This document shows, in pieces, positions 36,708 to 47,400 of a stretch of 64,000 nt of DNA. Numbering within the stretch: the first letter of the stretch is position 1; the number at the start of each line of letters is the position of its first letter. Made by a program: the position numbers and the translations under genes. This stretch comes from Terriglobia bacterium. Lineage in GTDB: Bacteria > Acidobacteriota > UBA6911. The notes below the pieces were generated by a model. It searched no databases and was not told the origin of the DNA. It saw only the letters and a list, made by a program, of their open reading frames with translations. The stretch is from positions 1 to 64,000 of the forward strand of contig JAIQGI010000010.1 in the NCBI GenBank assembly GCA_020072565.1, given 5' to 3'.

Positions 36708-37892
36708 TTAGGGCCGTCGCCCGATGATGTAGTGCGTGTTGACCAGCTGGGAATAGTTCTGGTAGAGACCTCCGTCGTAATCCTTAAGGAAAACAGAGAT
36801 CTTCTGCAGAAGAGTCGCCGCCCGTCCCCCGGCGACCTGGACCACAGGCGCCTGCCGCATTACCGCACGGATGAACAGACTGTCTGGAGTTATGGGCAGC
36901 GTCCTGACATTGCCGGCAAAGGCTCCGAACGCGCCGTTCTGAAACAGGTACTGTTCCACGTTGGAGGTGTAGAACGCGGTTACCGTGTAAGAGTTTTTGC
37001 GCAAGTATGCGCCCACGGCTTTGAGCGCCTTGGAACCACCAAAATCGCCGACCACCGGAATGATCCGGTTCCTGCGCTGCAGATCGCGCACGAACGCATA
37101 GCCCTGTTCGCCGGCGAGGAAACTGCCCGGTTTCCCGGTCGGATCGGGTTGTTCGATGATATCCCTCAGCGAAGGAAAACGCCCGCCATTCCACCCGATA
37201 CGGGAAGAGACTGCAGGTCCCTCCGTGCGGAAGGTTCCGTATACGTATTCCAGAAGCGACTGGTCGCGATCCGAAAGCGAGAACTGAAAGTCCTCCCGGA
37301 TCGTTTTCCCGATCTTGGCCAGGTTCCCGGCGTAAGCCTCGCCGCTCGCGGGGGCCTGGCTGAAGTAGCCCATGAGCTCTCCTGCCGTGGCGTCGCGACC
37401 GGGTGGCTTATCTCCTTTCAGAGGTCTGCTGAACAGGCACGAAAGAAATCGTGCACGATCATCGGAAAGCTGGAATATCGCCTTGTACATGAGGTGCTGG
37501 ATCATGGCCTGGCGGCGGATATCCACGATGAAAGCGATCTGCGGACGGATTCTGGCGATGTACGTGAAATTCTGTTCCGGTCCCACGCCGATGTAAGCTC
37601 CGCCGGAGGCCCCAAGCTCCCGGAGTTTCTCGACAATCGCGAGATATGAGATTTCGTTGGACACGAAAACATCGGATTGGAAATAGCCGTCGCTCTCGGA
37701 AGTGTCTTGAATAATCCGGGCGAACTCCGCCGCAGGAATGCTCTCCGGGGGGCTTCCGGCGACAGGTTTCTCCTGCGCAGCGATCCTGGCCGCTGCGAGG
37801 CTCAGCGCCGGCGCAAGCACCACAAACAAGATCAGATAGCGCCATCGCGGTGCTTTACCGGGAGATCGTGATTTGCCGGGCTGGAGGTACAT
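36708..37892 (-). CDS. Secreted protein of unknown function, perhaps LIC_10091-like
   Basis: A 394-residue protein with a signal or anchor sequence (RWRYLILFVVLAPALSLAAARIAA). The ATG at 37892 is preferred over the adjacent GTG because GGAG lies upstream. The core has SDVFVSNEISY, GGAYIGVGPEQNFTYIARIRP and FIVDIRRQAMIQHLMYKAIF, a Rossmann-methyltransferase-like pattern that I recall from proteins labelled LIC_10091 family; this is memory, not a search. The second half has VVGDFGGSKALKAVGAYLR and TAFYTSNVEQYLF, again alpha/beta in character. An exported protein with such a fold is unusual. It probably shares an mRNA with the GH16 gene. Confidence 0.65.
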   Translation of the reverse strand: MYLQPGKSRSPGKAPRWRYLILFVVLAPALSLAAARIAAQEKPVAGSPPESIPAAEFARIIQDTSESDGYFQSDVFVSNEISYLAIVEKLRELGASGGAYIGVGPEQNFTYIARIRPQIAFIVDIRRQAMIQHLMYKAIFQLSDDRARFLSCLFSRPLKGDKPPGRDATAGELMGYFSQAPASGEAYAGNLAKIGKTIREDFQFSLSDRDQSLLEYVYGTFRTEGPAVSSRIGWNGGRFPSLRDIIEQPDPTGKPGSFLAGEQGYAFVRDLQRRNRIIPVVGDFGGSKALKAVGAYLRKNSYTVTAFYTSNVEQYLFQNGAFGAFAGNVRTLPITPDSLFIRAVMRQAPVVQVAGGRAATLLQKISVFLKDYDGGLYQNYSQLVNTHYIIGRRP

Positions 37893-38105
37893 CACTTTCG
37901 CTCCAGGTTGGGAAGGGCCGCCCTGATGAAAACAGCGGCTTCAGAATCCCTTTAAATACTGCGCCAGCTGCAGCTAAAGGGCCGTTCAGCACCGGGCCGG
38001 GCCCTGGTCCTGATGCGGCTGGCGTAATGCAGGTCCGGCGGAGAATGACGAGTGGAACGAATCCCTCACTCGTCATTCGTCCTTATTCCTGAACACAGGG
38101 TTCGG

Positions 38106-38786
38106 CTACTTCTTCGCATCGCTGACAATGGTCGCCGACTTGATATAGTCGAGCTTGGGGAAACTCTTATCCAGATAGGCATTGCCTTCAATCTGGAGGC
38201 GGCTCTCTTCCGGTCCGCGCTTTCCCATGGGCGGGTCGTATTCGGCGTAAAACGCATTTACGATGTCGGTACCTTTGACAATCGTGCCAAACGGTGCGAT
38301 GCCCTGGGCATCCAGCTGTATGTTTTCGTCGCTGAGGCTGATAAGAATCTGCGTGGTGCGCCCGTTCTTGCCCCCCGTCGCGAAAGAAACGTATCCTCTC
38401 CTGTTGGACTGTTTGACCGGATCGTCCGGAATCCGCGCCTGCATCCAGGCTGCGTTGACCTTCGGGTCGCCGTTGATCCCGAACTGCACCAGGGCTCCGT
38501 ACATCACCCGGAAGAACCGGCAGTTGTCATAGTAGCCGTTTTTGACGAGATTATAGAAACGGTCAGCCCCGTTCGGTGTCCATGCCCGTCTTACCTGGAC
38601 AACAAAAGTGCCTCTTGTGGTTTCGAATCTTGCCTGAAAGTTGTCCGGCGCCCTCTCCGTCAAATTGGCCGGATTCATGATCTTTTCGTTGCTCGATGGT
38701 GCGCCGTCCTGCTCCAGTGCGAGTCCCAGAGCCAAGGCACAAAGCAGTGACAGGACTGCCAAAAACCCTCTCGTCATCAAACGCAT
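38106..38786 (-). CDS. Cyclophilin-type peptidyl-prolyl isomerase, exported
   Basis: A 226-residue protein with a signal peptide (hydrophobic core about residues 7-24) and a cyclophilin domain: FETTRGTFVVQVRRAWTP, DRFYNLVKNGYYDNCRFFRV, GYVSFATGG, TTQILISLSDENIQLDAQG and APFGTIVKGTDIVNAF. AAGGAGA precedes the ATG. It should catalyse proline isomerisation during folding of exported proteins, which fits a genome that secretes many large hydrolases. It is divergent from the S9 peptidase at 38984. Confidence 0.9.
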   Translation of the reverse strand: MRLMTRGFLAVLSLLCALALGLALEQDGAPSSNEKIMNPANLTERAPDNFQARFETTRGTFVVQVRRAWTPNGADRFYNLVKNGYYDNCRFFRVMYGALVQFGINGDPKVNAAWMQARIPDDPVKQSNRRGYVSFATGGKNGRTTQILISLSDENIQLDAQGIAPFGTIVKGTDIVNAFYAEYDPPMGKRGPEESRLQIEGNAYLDKSFPKLDYIKSATIVSDAKK

Positions 38787-38825
38787 CGATCCTTCTCCTT
38801 ATCTCATGGATGTCACATAAATTGC

Positions 38826-38855
38826 AGCATACCGCGATACCATGCCGCAGGCATC
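38826..38855 (-). promoter_or_regulatory. Weaker GATG/TATGCT promoter-like motif before the cyclophilin gene
   Basis: On the minus strand GATGCCTGCGG begins at 38855 and GGTATGCT at 38833, 22 nt later. The right half matches the shared motif at 7 of 8 positions and the left half is partly conserved. It lies 39 nt before the start at 38786. Confidence 0.4.
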
Positions 38856-38903
38856 GCAAAAACCGGCGCAGTATATCATCAATCGCACCAGATTGGAAAA
38901 TCG

Positions 38904-38933
38904 GATGCTTTCCGCCGCGGCGGATGGTACCCT
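38904..38933 (+). promoter_or_regulatory. GATG/TACCCT promoter-like motif before the S9 peptidase
   Basis: GATGCTTTCCG begins at 38904 and GGTACCCT at 38926, 22 nt later. It lies 50 nt upstream of the ATG at 38984. It shares its left half with the GH2 site. Confidence 0.55.
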
Positions 38934-38983
38934 GCATCCGCAAGACAAAAGCAAAATACGATCAACCGATGCGGAGATTTCCT

Positions 38984-41305
38984 ATGAATCGCTGGTCTCG
39001 TCTCTCACTCGTTTTGATGGCGGCAATGGCGCTGGCCTTCGGGGCGATACAGCCTGTTGCGGCGCAGAAAAAGCCCACGATCGACCAGTTTATGTGTCCG
39101 GCCTATCCTTTCGGCCTGGTCTCGGCCGCGAAAGTCGACCGGCTGGCGTGGCTGGCATACGACCAGGGCAAACGCAACGTGTACACGGCTGTTGCGCCCG
39201 CGTTCCGGCCCGTCCGCCTGACGTCGTTTCTCAACGATGACGGCACCGACATATCTGATCTCAGCATCTCCGCCGACGGATCGATCGTGGTGTTCGTGCG
39301 CGGGAGTGGGCCCAATCGTGAAGGCTGGATCGCAAATCCCACAAGCGATCCCGGCGGTGCCGAGCGCGCGATCTGGGCAGCGCGCACGGCCGCTCCCGGC
39401 ATCGCGTGGCGTCTGGCTGAAGGCGCAAGTCCTCAGCTTTCTCCGGACGGCCGCTCGGTGCTCTATGTGAAGGAGGGCCAGATCTATCGCGCGCGTGCCA
39501 CCCAGACCCCTCCGGCCTCAAAGATGGATAAGGGTGAAGAGCCATTCATCAAAGCGTGGGGGACGAACGGCAATCCGCGCTGGTCGCCGGACGGCACAAA
39601 GATCGCCTTCGTCAGCAGCCGCGTCGACCACAGCTTGATCGGCCTCTATGACATTCGCACGCGCGCGGTGAACTTTATCGCGCCGAGCGTAGATCGTGAC
39701 ACCAGTCCGACGTGGTCCAGGGACGGCAAGCAGATCACGTTCATCCGACGCCCGGGTCTGCCGTTTGGCCAGCAGGCACAGCAGGGCGGCGGCGGTCTCG
39801 GATTGCCGAACGGTCCCGCCTATGTGCCGGGCACGGCCGCACAAGGCCGGGGTGCCGGCCGCGGCCGTATGGGCGAGCCACCCGCGCCGACACTGATACC
39901 GCCGCAGAACCAGCCGGGCGCACAGCGTGGACAGGCGAGCGGCGGTCAAACGGGTGTGAGCCCGGCGGCCATGCAGGTGCCCGGCCTCACGCGCGCGACC
40001 TTCAGGGGCGGCTATACCCTGTCTTTCTGGGTGGCGGACCCGGCGACGTGTGACGCAAAGGAGGTCTGGCACACCACCCCGGACGAGCGTGTGTTCACAA
40101 ACATCAACAGCATCCAGTGGGCCGGGGGCCACGTCATCTTCCCTATGAGCAACCTCCAGGGCGACGAGTGGGAACGCTACTTCTCCGTGAGTCTCTCGGG
40201 CAGCCTCACATCGAAACCGGTGCTGCTCACGACCACGGACGGGTTGATTGAAGGTGCGACGGATGTAGCGCTCTCGAAAGACGGCAATACGCTCTACTAT
40301 TGTACAAACGCACAGGACATCGAGCGGAGGCACATCTGGACCGTGCCGACGTCGGGCGGCACACCAAGGCAGGTTACGCTCGGCGAGGGTATTGAAACAT
40401 CACCGGTGCCGCTCGCCTCGGGCAAGCAGCTCGCGGTGCTTTCTGCCGACGCGAAGCGCCCGCAATCGGTGGGACTGTTTCCGTCGGGGGGAGGCAAACA
40501 GCAGCAGGTGATCTTCCCCATACTCCCGAAGGAGTTCCCCATTGACGCGGAAGCCGTGCCCGAGCTGGTGCTCCTCAAATCGCCGGACGGCCTCGAGATT
40601 CACGATCAACTGTTCCTGCCGAAGAACCTCCAGCCAGGCGAGAAGCGGCCGGCGATGATCTTCGTGCACGGCGGTCCGGTGCGCCAGATGCTGCTCGGCT
40701 ACCACTACATGCACTTCTACCACATTGCATATGCCGTCAACCAGTGGCTGGCAAGCCAGGGGTACGTCGTGCTGTCGGTGAATTATCGCAGCGGTATCGG
40801 CTATGGCAGGTCATTCCGGAACGCGCCGAACACGGCCGGCAGGGGGAACTCCGAGTATCAGGACGTGCTCGCCGCCGGCAAGTACCTGCAGTCACGTCCC
40901 GACGTCGATCCAAAGCGGGTCGGCATCTGGGGCTTGTCGTACGGCGGCTTGCTCACCGCCCAAGCGCTCGCCAGAAATTCCGACATCTTCTCTGCGGGTG
41001 TGGATCTCGCGGGTGTCCACCTCTACGGCAGTTCGCTCGACCCGGCAGACGTGTCCTATCAGTCGTCTGCCATCGCAGCCATCGACAAGTGGAAGTCACC
41101 TGTGCTTCTGATCCACGGCGACGACGATAGAAACGTCGCGTTTCAGCAGACGACCGGGCTCGTTCAGCTTCTGCGGGCGCGCGATGTTTATTTCGAGCTC
41201 ATCGTCTTTCCAGACGACACGCACGAGACGCTGCTGCACAAGCGCTGGCTCTATCTTTTCGGGAGAATGGACGAGTTCCTGAAAAAATTCCTGTCCGGCA
41301 ATTGA
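38984..41305 (+). CDS. Exported S9 family peptidase (prolyl oligopeptidase / acylaminoacyl peptidase type)
   Basis: A 773-residue enzyme. The ATG at 38984 opens a signal peptide (NRWSRLSLVLMAAMALAF, cleavage near VAAQ); the frame is open upstream but out of context. The first two thirds are a TolB-like propeller (SPDGRSVLYVKEGQIYRA, PRWSPDGTKIAFVSSRVD, SPTWSRDGKQITFIRR) with a Gly-Arg-rich insert near residues 265-330. The C-terminal hydrolase domain has the nucleophile Ser in GLSYGGLL (about residue 652), Asp in HGDDDRN (about 712) and His in DDTHETLLHKR (about 744). It should remove short peptides from substrates held in the propeller tunnel. It converges with a second S9 peptidase. Confidence 0.9.
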   Translation: MNRWSRLSLVLMAAMALAFGAIQPVAAQKKPTIDQFMCPAYPFGLVSAAKVDRLAWLAYDQGKRNVYTAVAPAFRPVRLTSFLNDDGTDISDLSISADGSIVVFVRGSGPNREGWIANPTSDPGGAERAIWAARTAAPGIAWRLAEGASPQLSPDGRSVLYVKEGQIYRARATQTPPASKMDKGEEPFIKAWGTNGNPRWSPDGTKIAFVSSRVDHSLIGLYDIRTRAVNFIAPSVDRDTSPTWSRDGKQITFIRRPGLPFGQQAQQGGGGLGLPNGPAYVPGTAAQGRGAGRGRMGEPPAPTLIPPQNQPGAQRGQASGGQTGVSPAAMQVPGLTRATFRGGYTLSFWVADPATCDAKEVWHTTPDERVFTNINSIQWAGGHVIFPMSNLQGDEWERYFSVSLSGSLTSKPVLLTTTDGLIEGATDVALSKDGNTLYYCTNAQDIERRHIWTVPTSGGTPRQVTLGEGIETSPVPLASGKQLAVLSADAKRPQSVGLFPSGGGKQQQVIFPILPKEFPIDAEAVPELVLLKSPDGLEIHDQLFLPKNLQPGEKRPAMIFVHGGPVRQMLLGYHYMHFYHIAYAVNQWLASQGYVVLSVNYRSGIGYGRSFRNAPNTAGRGNSEYQDVLAAGKYLQSRPDVDPKRVGIWGLSYGGLLTAQALARNSDIFSAGVDLAGVHLYGSSLDPADVSYQSSAIAAIDKWKSPVLLIHGDDDRNVAFQQTTGLVQLLRARDVYFELIVFPDDTHETLLHKRWLYLFGRMDEFLKKFLSGN

Positions 41306-41314
41306 ATTGAAAAT

Positions 41315-41360
41315 GAGGCCACGAAATGCACGAAAGCGCCTTTGCGGATTTCGTGGTCTC
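41315..41360. repeat. Hairpin copy of the intergenic CACGAAA repeat
   Basis: GAGGCCACGAAAT (41315-41327) pairs with ATTTCGTGGTCTC (41348-41360) at 12 of 13 positions. It lies between the stops of two convergent S9 genes and could terminate transcription from both sides. Confidence 0.55.
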
Positions 41361-41394
41361 TATTGTGCATCCGGTGATTTCGAAGATCCCGACG

Positions 41395-44235
41395 CTATTT
41401 TTTGGCTGTCAGCCGCTTCACCTCGGCATCGCGCTCGAGGTAGCTTTCGCCGTTCGTAATCCAGGTCTCTGCCGGTTCATCTTTCAGGTAGTGCGCAAAC
41501 CAGGCTAGGATGCGGTGCTGGTAATCGACCTGATTCTTTTTCTGCCGCAGGCCGTGATCCTCGCCGTTGTATACGAGGAACACGACGTTCTTTTTTGCGC
41601 GCCGCGCGATGTTGTAGAGCTCGACGCTCTGATGCCAGAACACGGTGCCGTCGGCGTCGCCCTCTTCGAGCAGGAGCGGCACGGTCATTTTGTTCACGGT
41701 CATAATCGCGGAGTTGGTGACGTAATCCGGCAAGTCTTCCCAGAGCGGCACCTCCATGCGCTCCTGGCCCGTCTCGATGTGATCGGTCTCTGCGATGCCC
41801 GGACCCCAGTGATGATCGCCGTACATGCTGACAAGATCCGTCAGGGGCGCGCCGGCAACCGCGGCAGCAAAGACACCGTTTGTGTTGGTGGCAAGAAACG
41901 CCGCGTCGAATCCTCCCCATGAATGCCCGACGCATCCGACGCGCTTGGGATCGATCATTCCCGTCTGCAGCACTTTTTTCACGCCCGGCACGACACACTG
42001 AACCACGGACACCCCGGGCTGCCGCGGCGCAAAGACGATGTCCGGCTGGAAGACAAAATAGCCGTGGCTCGTGAAGACGGAGGTGTTGTAGTAGTCGCGA
42101 TCCGACGGCGCGACGTAGCGGTGGACATTCTGCGAGAGCAGCTCGTACATGTAGACAATCATCGGATACTTCTTGCCCGGTTCGTACCCGGCCGGGTAAT
42201 ACAGTGCGCCCTGCAGCGCCTGGCCTTTGTCCGTCTTGTAGTCAACCAGCTCACTGCGTCCCCAGACAAAATTGCTTTGGAACGGATTGGTCGTGGTGAC
42301 CTGCTTCGCGTCCTTCAGGTCGGCGCCGCCGACAAAAATGTCGGGTGAGTCGTCGTAGTCCTGGGAAATGTATCCGTACACCTCCGCCTCTTTAGCCTTC
42401 GCAAGCGATCCCACGCTCTTGTCGAGCCACACGAGGCGGCTGACACCGCCGGCGGGCTTGAGCTGCGCGTAGCCCGACTTCTTCGTTCGGTCACCGTACA
42501 CGCTCAGGTACACGGGCTTGCCGAGATCGATCCACTCTTCGGCAGGATCGATTCGAACCAGGCGATGGCGAACCTGCTCGGATGCGCCGTCCGTCAGCCG
42601 CTGGGCCTTCGAGCCGTCAGTCGCCAGCTGCCAGACGTCGAATTTGTCATAGAGGAGAACAGCCGCATCGTCTTTCGTCCAGCCGGCAACGCCGAAGGGC
42701 GGCTTCTGCTTGATCGTCTGGTCCGATTCCTTATCGATGAACGATGTCTGCACGGCTTTGGTGAGGTTGGTAATCGCGCGCGAGGCGAGATTGACCGTCC
42801 AATACTGATCGTCCTGCAGGAAGAGCAGGTATTTGCCGCCGGGTCCCGCCTGGACATAGCGCTCGATGAGGTTGTCTCTGAGCTTTGTTCTCGCACCGGT
42901 CGTGATGTCCGCAAGATACAGGTCGGCGCCCGGACGGCCGATGGTCCGATCCATCGCGTACTTCGACCATTCTGCGACGGTGGCGAAATTCGTGTGCCGG
43001 ATGGGCGTCACCTGTTCGCTGACCGGGTCCTTGCCGAGCTGCACGAACCTGCCGTTGCCGAGCTGCCACGCGGCCAGCATGTTGCGTCGTCGATCGGCTG
43101 GGGCATCGACTTTCTGCTTGGGCTGGACGACCACGTCGCCCCAATGCCAGACGTCCAGGCCCGCGGGTTCGTCCACTGCGGCAGTGCCGGCGCCTCTGCC
43201 GCCTCGTCCCGCCGGAACCGCTTTGTCATCCCACCTGGCGATCCCCAAGAACAGTACGGCGCCGTCGTCCGACCATGAGAGGCGGCGGAACGAAACGGTC
43301 CGCATGCCCGCCGGGAAGTTAGAATCGGCCGTGGGATCGTAGGTGCGCATGCGCTCGCCCTTGCCGAGCCCCGTCCAGGACAGCACCGCGTAGGTCGAGC
43401 CATCTTTGCGATCATCGGTCTTCGCCCGGAGCACGGCGAGATCCGGAACATCTCTCCGCCACGCCAGATCCGAGTAGGTCGTGGCTGCGGAATCGAGCAC
43501 GCGCAACACGGAAGTCTCCGGATCAAACAGGTGCACGCCGTTCCCCATTTTGCCGGCGGCGCTGATGACCATGGCCAGCATATGGCTGCGCTCGGAGTCC
43601 TGCCACGCGAACTGGGACACGTTGCCGAAGGACATCTCGCTTCCGCCGGCGAGTTTCCGGACAATGAGCGTCGTGCCCGGCGTTTCCTCAGATCCGTCGG
43701 AGCCGCCCGCTCCCCCGCGCCCGCCTCCTGCGCCACGTCCCGGCGGCGCAGCCGAGCCGGATGCGCGCTCCGGCCCGTACGGCCGCAGCGCGATGTAGGC
43801 GCCGTCGGGGCTGAAGGAGAACGACTCGATCCCATCAACCGTCGAGACCTCGCCGGTCGTGAGGTTCAACAGGCCGAGCTTGTTCTGCACCGGCCGTTGC
43901 TCGCTCCTCAGTCTTTCCTGCTCGGCCTCCGATTGACCGATGCTGTAAGCAAGCCATTTCGAGTCGGAGGAATAGACCGGCTGCGCCCCAAAGGCGGCAA
44001 TCGTCGTGGTGCCGTCCGCCAGTTTGGTTACCCGCAGCTCGTTGTTCCGGTTGGATCGGTTGATGGCGTAGGCAAGCCAGCGGCCGTCGGGCGAGAATCC
44101 TCCGCGGCCGCCCGCAGGCGCCAGTGATTCCCACTGGCCGTAGTCGGCGAAAGTGGCCGGCGCCTTGGTCTGCGCGCCCGTCGTTATCGTCAATGCCAGG
44201 AAAAGGAGAAGAGCGGTGAGCGGATTTCGTCGCAT
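41395..44235 (-). CDS. Exported S9 family peptidase with Gly-rich propeller insert
   Basis: A 946-residue enzyme with a signal peptide (RRNPLTALLLFLALTITTGAQ). A TolB-like propeller (GGFSPDGRWLAYAINRSNRN, FSFSPDGAYIALRPYG) carries a Gly-Arg-rich insert near residues 160-185 (GRGAGGGRGGAGG). The hydrolase domain has the nucleophile in GHSWGGFDAAFLATN (about residue 774), Asp in EEGDADGTVFW (about 860) and His in NGEDHGLRQ (about 891). LYYPAGYEPGKKYPMIVYMYE begins the catalytic fold. It resembles the gene at 38984 only at family level. Short tandem and inverted repeats lie 32-65 nt upstream of the start. Confidence 0.9.
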   Translation of the reverse strand: MRRNPLTALLLFLALTITTGAQTKAPATFADYGQWESLAPAGGRGGFSPDGRWLAYAINRSNRNNELRVTKLADGTTTIAAFGAQPVYSSDSKWLAYSIGQSEAEQERLRSEQRPVQNKLGLLNLTTGEVSTVDGIESFSFSPDGAYIALRPYGPERASGSAAPPGRGAGGGRGGAGGSDGSEETPGTTLIVRKLAGGSEMSFGNVSQFAWQDSERSHMLAMVISAAGKMGNGVHLFDPETSVLRVLDSAATTYSDLAWRRDVPDLAVLRAKTDDRKDGSTYAVLSWTGLGKGERMRTYDPTADSNFPAGMRTVSFRRLSWSDDGAVLFLGIARWDDKAVPAGRGGRGAGTAAVDEPAGLDVWHWGDVVVQPKQKVDAPADRRRNMLAAWQLGNGRFVQLGKDPVSEQVTPIRHTNFATVAEWSKYAMDRTIGRPGADLYLADITTGARTKLRDNLIERYVQAGPGGKYLLFLQDDQYWTVNLASRAITNLTKAVQTSFIDKESDQTIKQKPPFGVAGWTKDDAAVLLYDKFDVWQLATDGSKAQRLTDGASEQVRHRLVRIDPAEEWIDLGKPVYLSVYGDRTKKSGYAQLKPAGGVSRLVWLDKSVGSLAKAKEAEVYGYISQDYDDSPDIFVGGADLKDAKQVTTTNPFQSNFVWGRSELVDYKTDKGQALQGALYYPAGYEPGKKYPMIVYMYELLSQNVHRYVAPSDRDYYNTSVFTSHGYFVFQPDIVFAPRQPGVSVVQCVVPGVKKVLQTGMIDPKRVGCVGHSWGGFDAAFLATNTNGVFAAAVAGAPLTDLVSMYGDHHWGPGIAETDHIETGQERMEVPLWEDLPDYVTNSAIMTVNKMTVPLLLEEGDADGTVFWHQSVELYNIARRAKKNVVFLVYNGEDHGLRQKKNQVDYQHRILAWFAHYLKDEPAETWITNGESYLERDAEVKRLTAKK

Positions 44236-44266
44236 TATATACCTTCCTTGTTATTAGCAGAGCAGC

Positions 44267-44300
44267 TGACCAAGACCGAATGGTCAGCGTCGGTCAGCGT
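44267..44300. promoter_or_regulatory. Interleaved inverted and direct repeats upstream of the second S9 gene
   Basis: TGACCA (44267) pairs with TGGTCA (44281), and GACCGA (44274) with TCGGTC (44290). GGTCAGCGT is also repeated directly at 44282-44290 and 44292-44300. Overlapping dyads this close to a start (44235) are typical of operators, but no regulator is evident. Confidence 0.35.
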
Positions 44301-44428
44301 TTTTCCGCGTCCAAGACTGCATTTTGGTCACATATTCATGAATCATCCGGGCTAAGGAACCGCGGGTGCGGCACGGGGCACTGCAGATCCCAAATCTGCG
44401 TGCCTCTGCGCGCATCTGCAGTTTCGCC

Positions 44429-47400
44429 CTATTGACGGTCGGCGCCGGCAGCGGCGCCCGGGGATGCCTTGAGCATTCTCATTACCTCTTCGATCGCCGC
44501 CTGGAGTTCGCGGTCGACTCCCTTGATCTCATCCATGGGGGTGTTCTGCACCCACAGGTCCGGGGGCACGCCGTAGTTCTCGAGGTTGATCCCGTAGTTG
44601 TTGGGCTTAGTAGGATCGTAGGTGACGGCGAGCTGACTCGGCGTGCGCACGCTCCCGCCGTTGATGAGCGAGTAGCTCCCGGTCCAGATCACGCCCCCGG
44701 CCGTGGGCGTGCCTACGATGCGGCCGAGCCCAAGCGTCCGGAACCCCATCGGCGTCGCCTCGCCATCGGAGAAGGAGCGCTGATTGATCATCATCACTTT
44801 GGGCCCCGCGATGGCCTGTTGCGGGCGCCGCCCCCACGTGCGCGCCCCGCCGCGCGAGTTAGTGAACATATATGGCCGCCGTTCGATAATGTCGAGCAAC
44901 TGCTCGTCGATGTTCCCGCCGGTGTTGAAGCGGACGTCGATGATGATCCCCTTCTTGTTCCAGAAGCGGTTGATCTCGTTCTGGAAGCGCTCGAGCGACG
45001 TCTGGTCCATCGAGCGGATGTGGACATACGCGATCTGCCCGTTCGTCGCTTTCTCGACGATGTCACGATTGTTCAACACAAATTCTTCATACCTGATGTT
45101 GTTGAGACTGGTGACGCTCGCGATGCGCACGACGCGCGCGCCTTCCCCGCCCGCCGTCTTCGCCACCCTCACGGGGATATACTCGTCCGCCGTCGTACTC
45201 AGGATCTTCCAGTAGTTGTCGCCTGCCTTGATCTCCTGGCCGCCGATGGCAAGCACGTAATCGCCGACCTTGAGGTTGAGCCATTCCTTGTCGGCCGGAC
45301 CGCTGCGATAAATATGATTGATACGGTACTTTCCCTCCGCCGGCTCCAGCTCGAAGCCGAGGAACCGCGTGGTGTAGAGCCGCGGCATCGTGCGTGAGGC
45401 GGGCCCGCTCATACCCGTGTGCGAGCTGCTCATCTCGCCGATCATGGCATTCCCGAGATCGTAAACATCCTCGTTCGTCCCCGCGTATGCGAGCAGTGGC
45501 TCATACTTGGCCTTGATCGCCGCCCAGTCGTAGCCATTCAGGGCCGGATTGTAGTAGCGATACTTCATGACCCGCCACATTTCTTCGAACATCTGCTTCC
45601 ACTCGGCGCGCCGGTCGACGCGGATCTCGAGCGCAAAGCCGACGCGATCCTCACGCTGCGGCGAGGAGAGAACCAGGCGGTGAACCTCCTGACCCTGGGC
45701 GCCGCCGCCGCGGCCCGCCGGCGCCTGGTCCGCAGCGGTGCGGGCCGCGGTGGCGCGGAAGAAGATCGCGCGCCGGTCCGCCGTCGGCGTCATGCCGGGA
45801 AATGATCCGCCGGCAAGCCGCCGGCTGTCGCGGCCGTCGATGCCGATTGCGAAAAGGCCCGTGTTCTGAGTATCAGCTCCGGCGGCCGGCGCAGCACCGC
45901 GGCCGGGACCAGGAGCAGGACCGGCGCCGCGGCCGCCACCGCCGCCGCCGGCGGCATAGTAGATCGTGCGGCCGTCGGTCGAAAGGAAGAACCCGGTCAC
46001 CGCCGCACTCCCGCGCGTGAGCTGGATGGCGCGCTTTTCGATTCCGTCCAGATCGATTGCAGCCGGCGGCGCAGCTGCCACGGCGCCACCCGAAGCATCG
46101 GGCGCAGCCCCACCACCGCCGCGCCCTCCGCGCCCACCGGCGGCAGCCGAGGTGCGGCGGATGCGCTCTCGTACGAGCGGATCGTTCGGGTCTTCGGTAA
46201 GCTTCGTGAGCGAGACGGCAAAGAGCTGGTTCGCTGCGCCGTCACGGTTGGAGGTAAAGACGACCGTTTTACCGTCTGGGGTAAGTGCAGCACTTGTCTC
46301 GCTGACTGGGCTCTGTGTGACGTTGTACTCCTTCTTGGCGCGGATGTCGAAGAGGTAGATCTCGGAGTTCTGGTCTTCGTCGCGCCGGCTGTAGACCAGC
46401 CAGGTTCCGTCGGCAGAATACTGCTGGATGTTGAATCCTCCCGCGATGTTGTTCGCCAGCTCGCGAGGCTGGGGCTGGGCGCTGGATAAGTCCACTTCCC
46501 AAATCCTGTTGTCGCCGGTGTAAACAAGCTTCTGCGAATCGGGTGACCAGACGACGTTGGCTTTCTCCGACTGCTGGTTCGTGAGGCGCTGGCGCGCTCC
46601 GCCGGCAAGGTCGAACAACCACCCTTCCTGGTCGCCCGACTCGTCGGAGATGTAAGCGATCTTCTTGCCGTCAGGGGAATATCTTTCGTTGCTCTCACGC
46701 CACGGGGTCGTGGCCACCGGCATCTTCTCGCCAATCCCCTGCTCGCTCGGCACAATCTGGATGTCGCCGTGGAAGTCCACCGCAACGTACTCACCGTTGG
46801 GAGACGGACCGAAGCCGTCGGCGCGACTGTCGGACGTAATGACGTCGAGGTCGCTATCCTTCGGATCGAACGCCAGCGGAATGGAGAGCTTCCTGGGCGT
46901 GCCGTTCGGCAGGTCGAGCGTCCAGAGATCGAAGTCGTTCTGATAGATGAGCTTTTTGCCGTCAGGTGAGATCGTGGGGAAGAACACTCCCCCCGCCTTC
47001 AGGTGCGTCACCTGCTGGGGAGTGCCCCCCTTGGGCAAGATGCGCCAGATGTTATATGTGCCGTCGCGTTCGGATGAGAAGTAAATCATCCCGTCCGCGC
47101 CCCACATGGGATACACATCGTTCACGTGGTTTCTGTAATCGCGCATGTCCGTGTTGGTGATGTCGACAATCTGAGAGGTCTTGACGTCCATCACCGTGAG
47201 CCCGGGTGCAGAGTTGCCTTTGAATGCCTTTCGCCAAACGCCGGTGGAGGGAAGCGCGCGATTGTACGCCACCATGCTCCCGTCCTGCTTCATCATGCCC
47301 AGGCGAGCCGTACCCATGCCCATGGGTTCCGGCGGCCCCCCGTCGAGCGGCAGGCGATACAAAGGCGAGCCATAGGCGTTGGGCCCGCGGTTGCTCGAAA

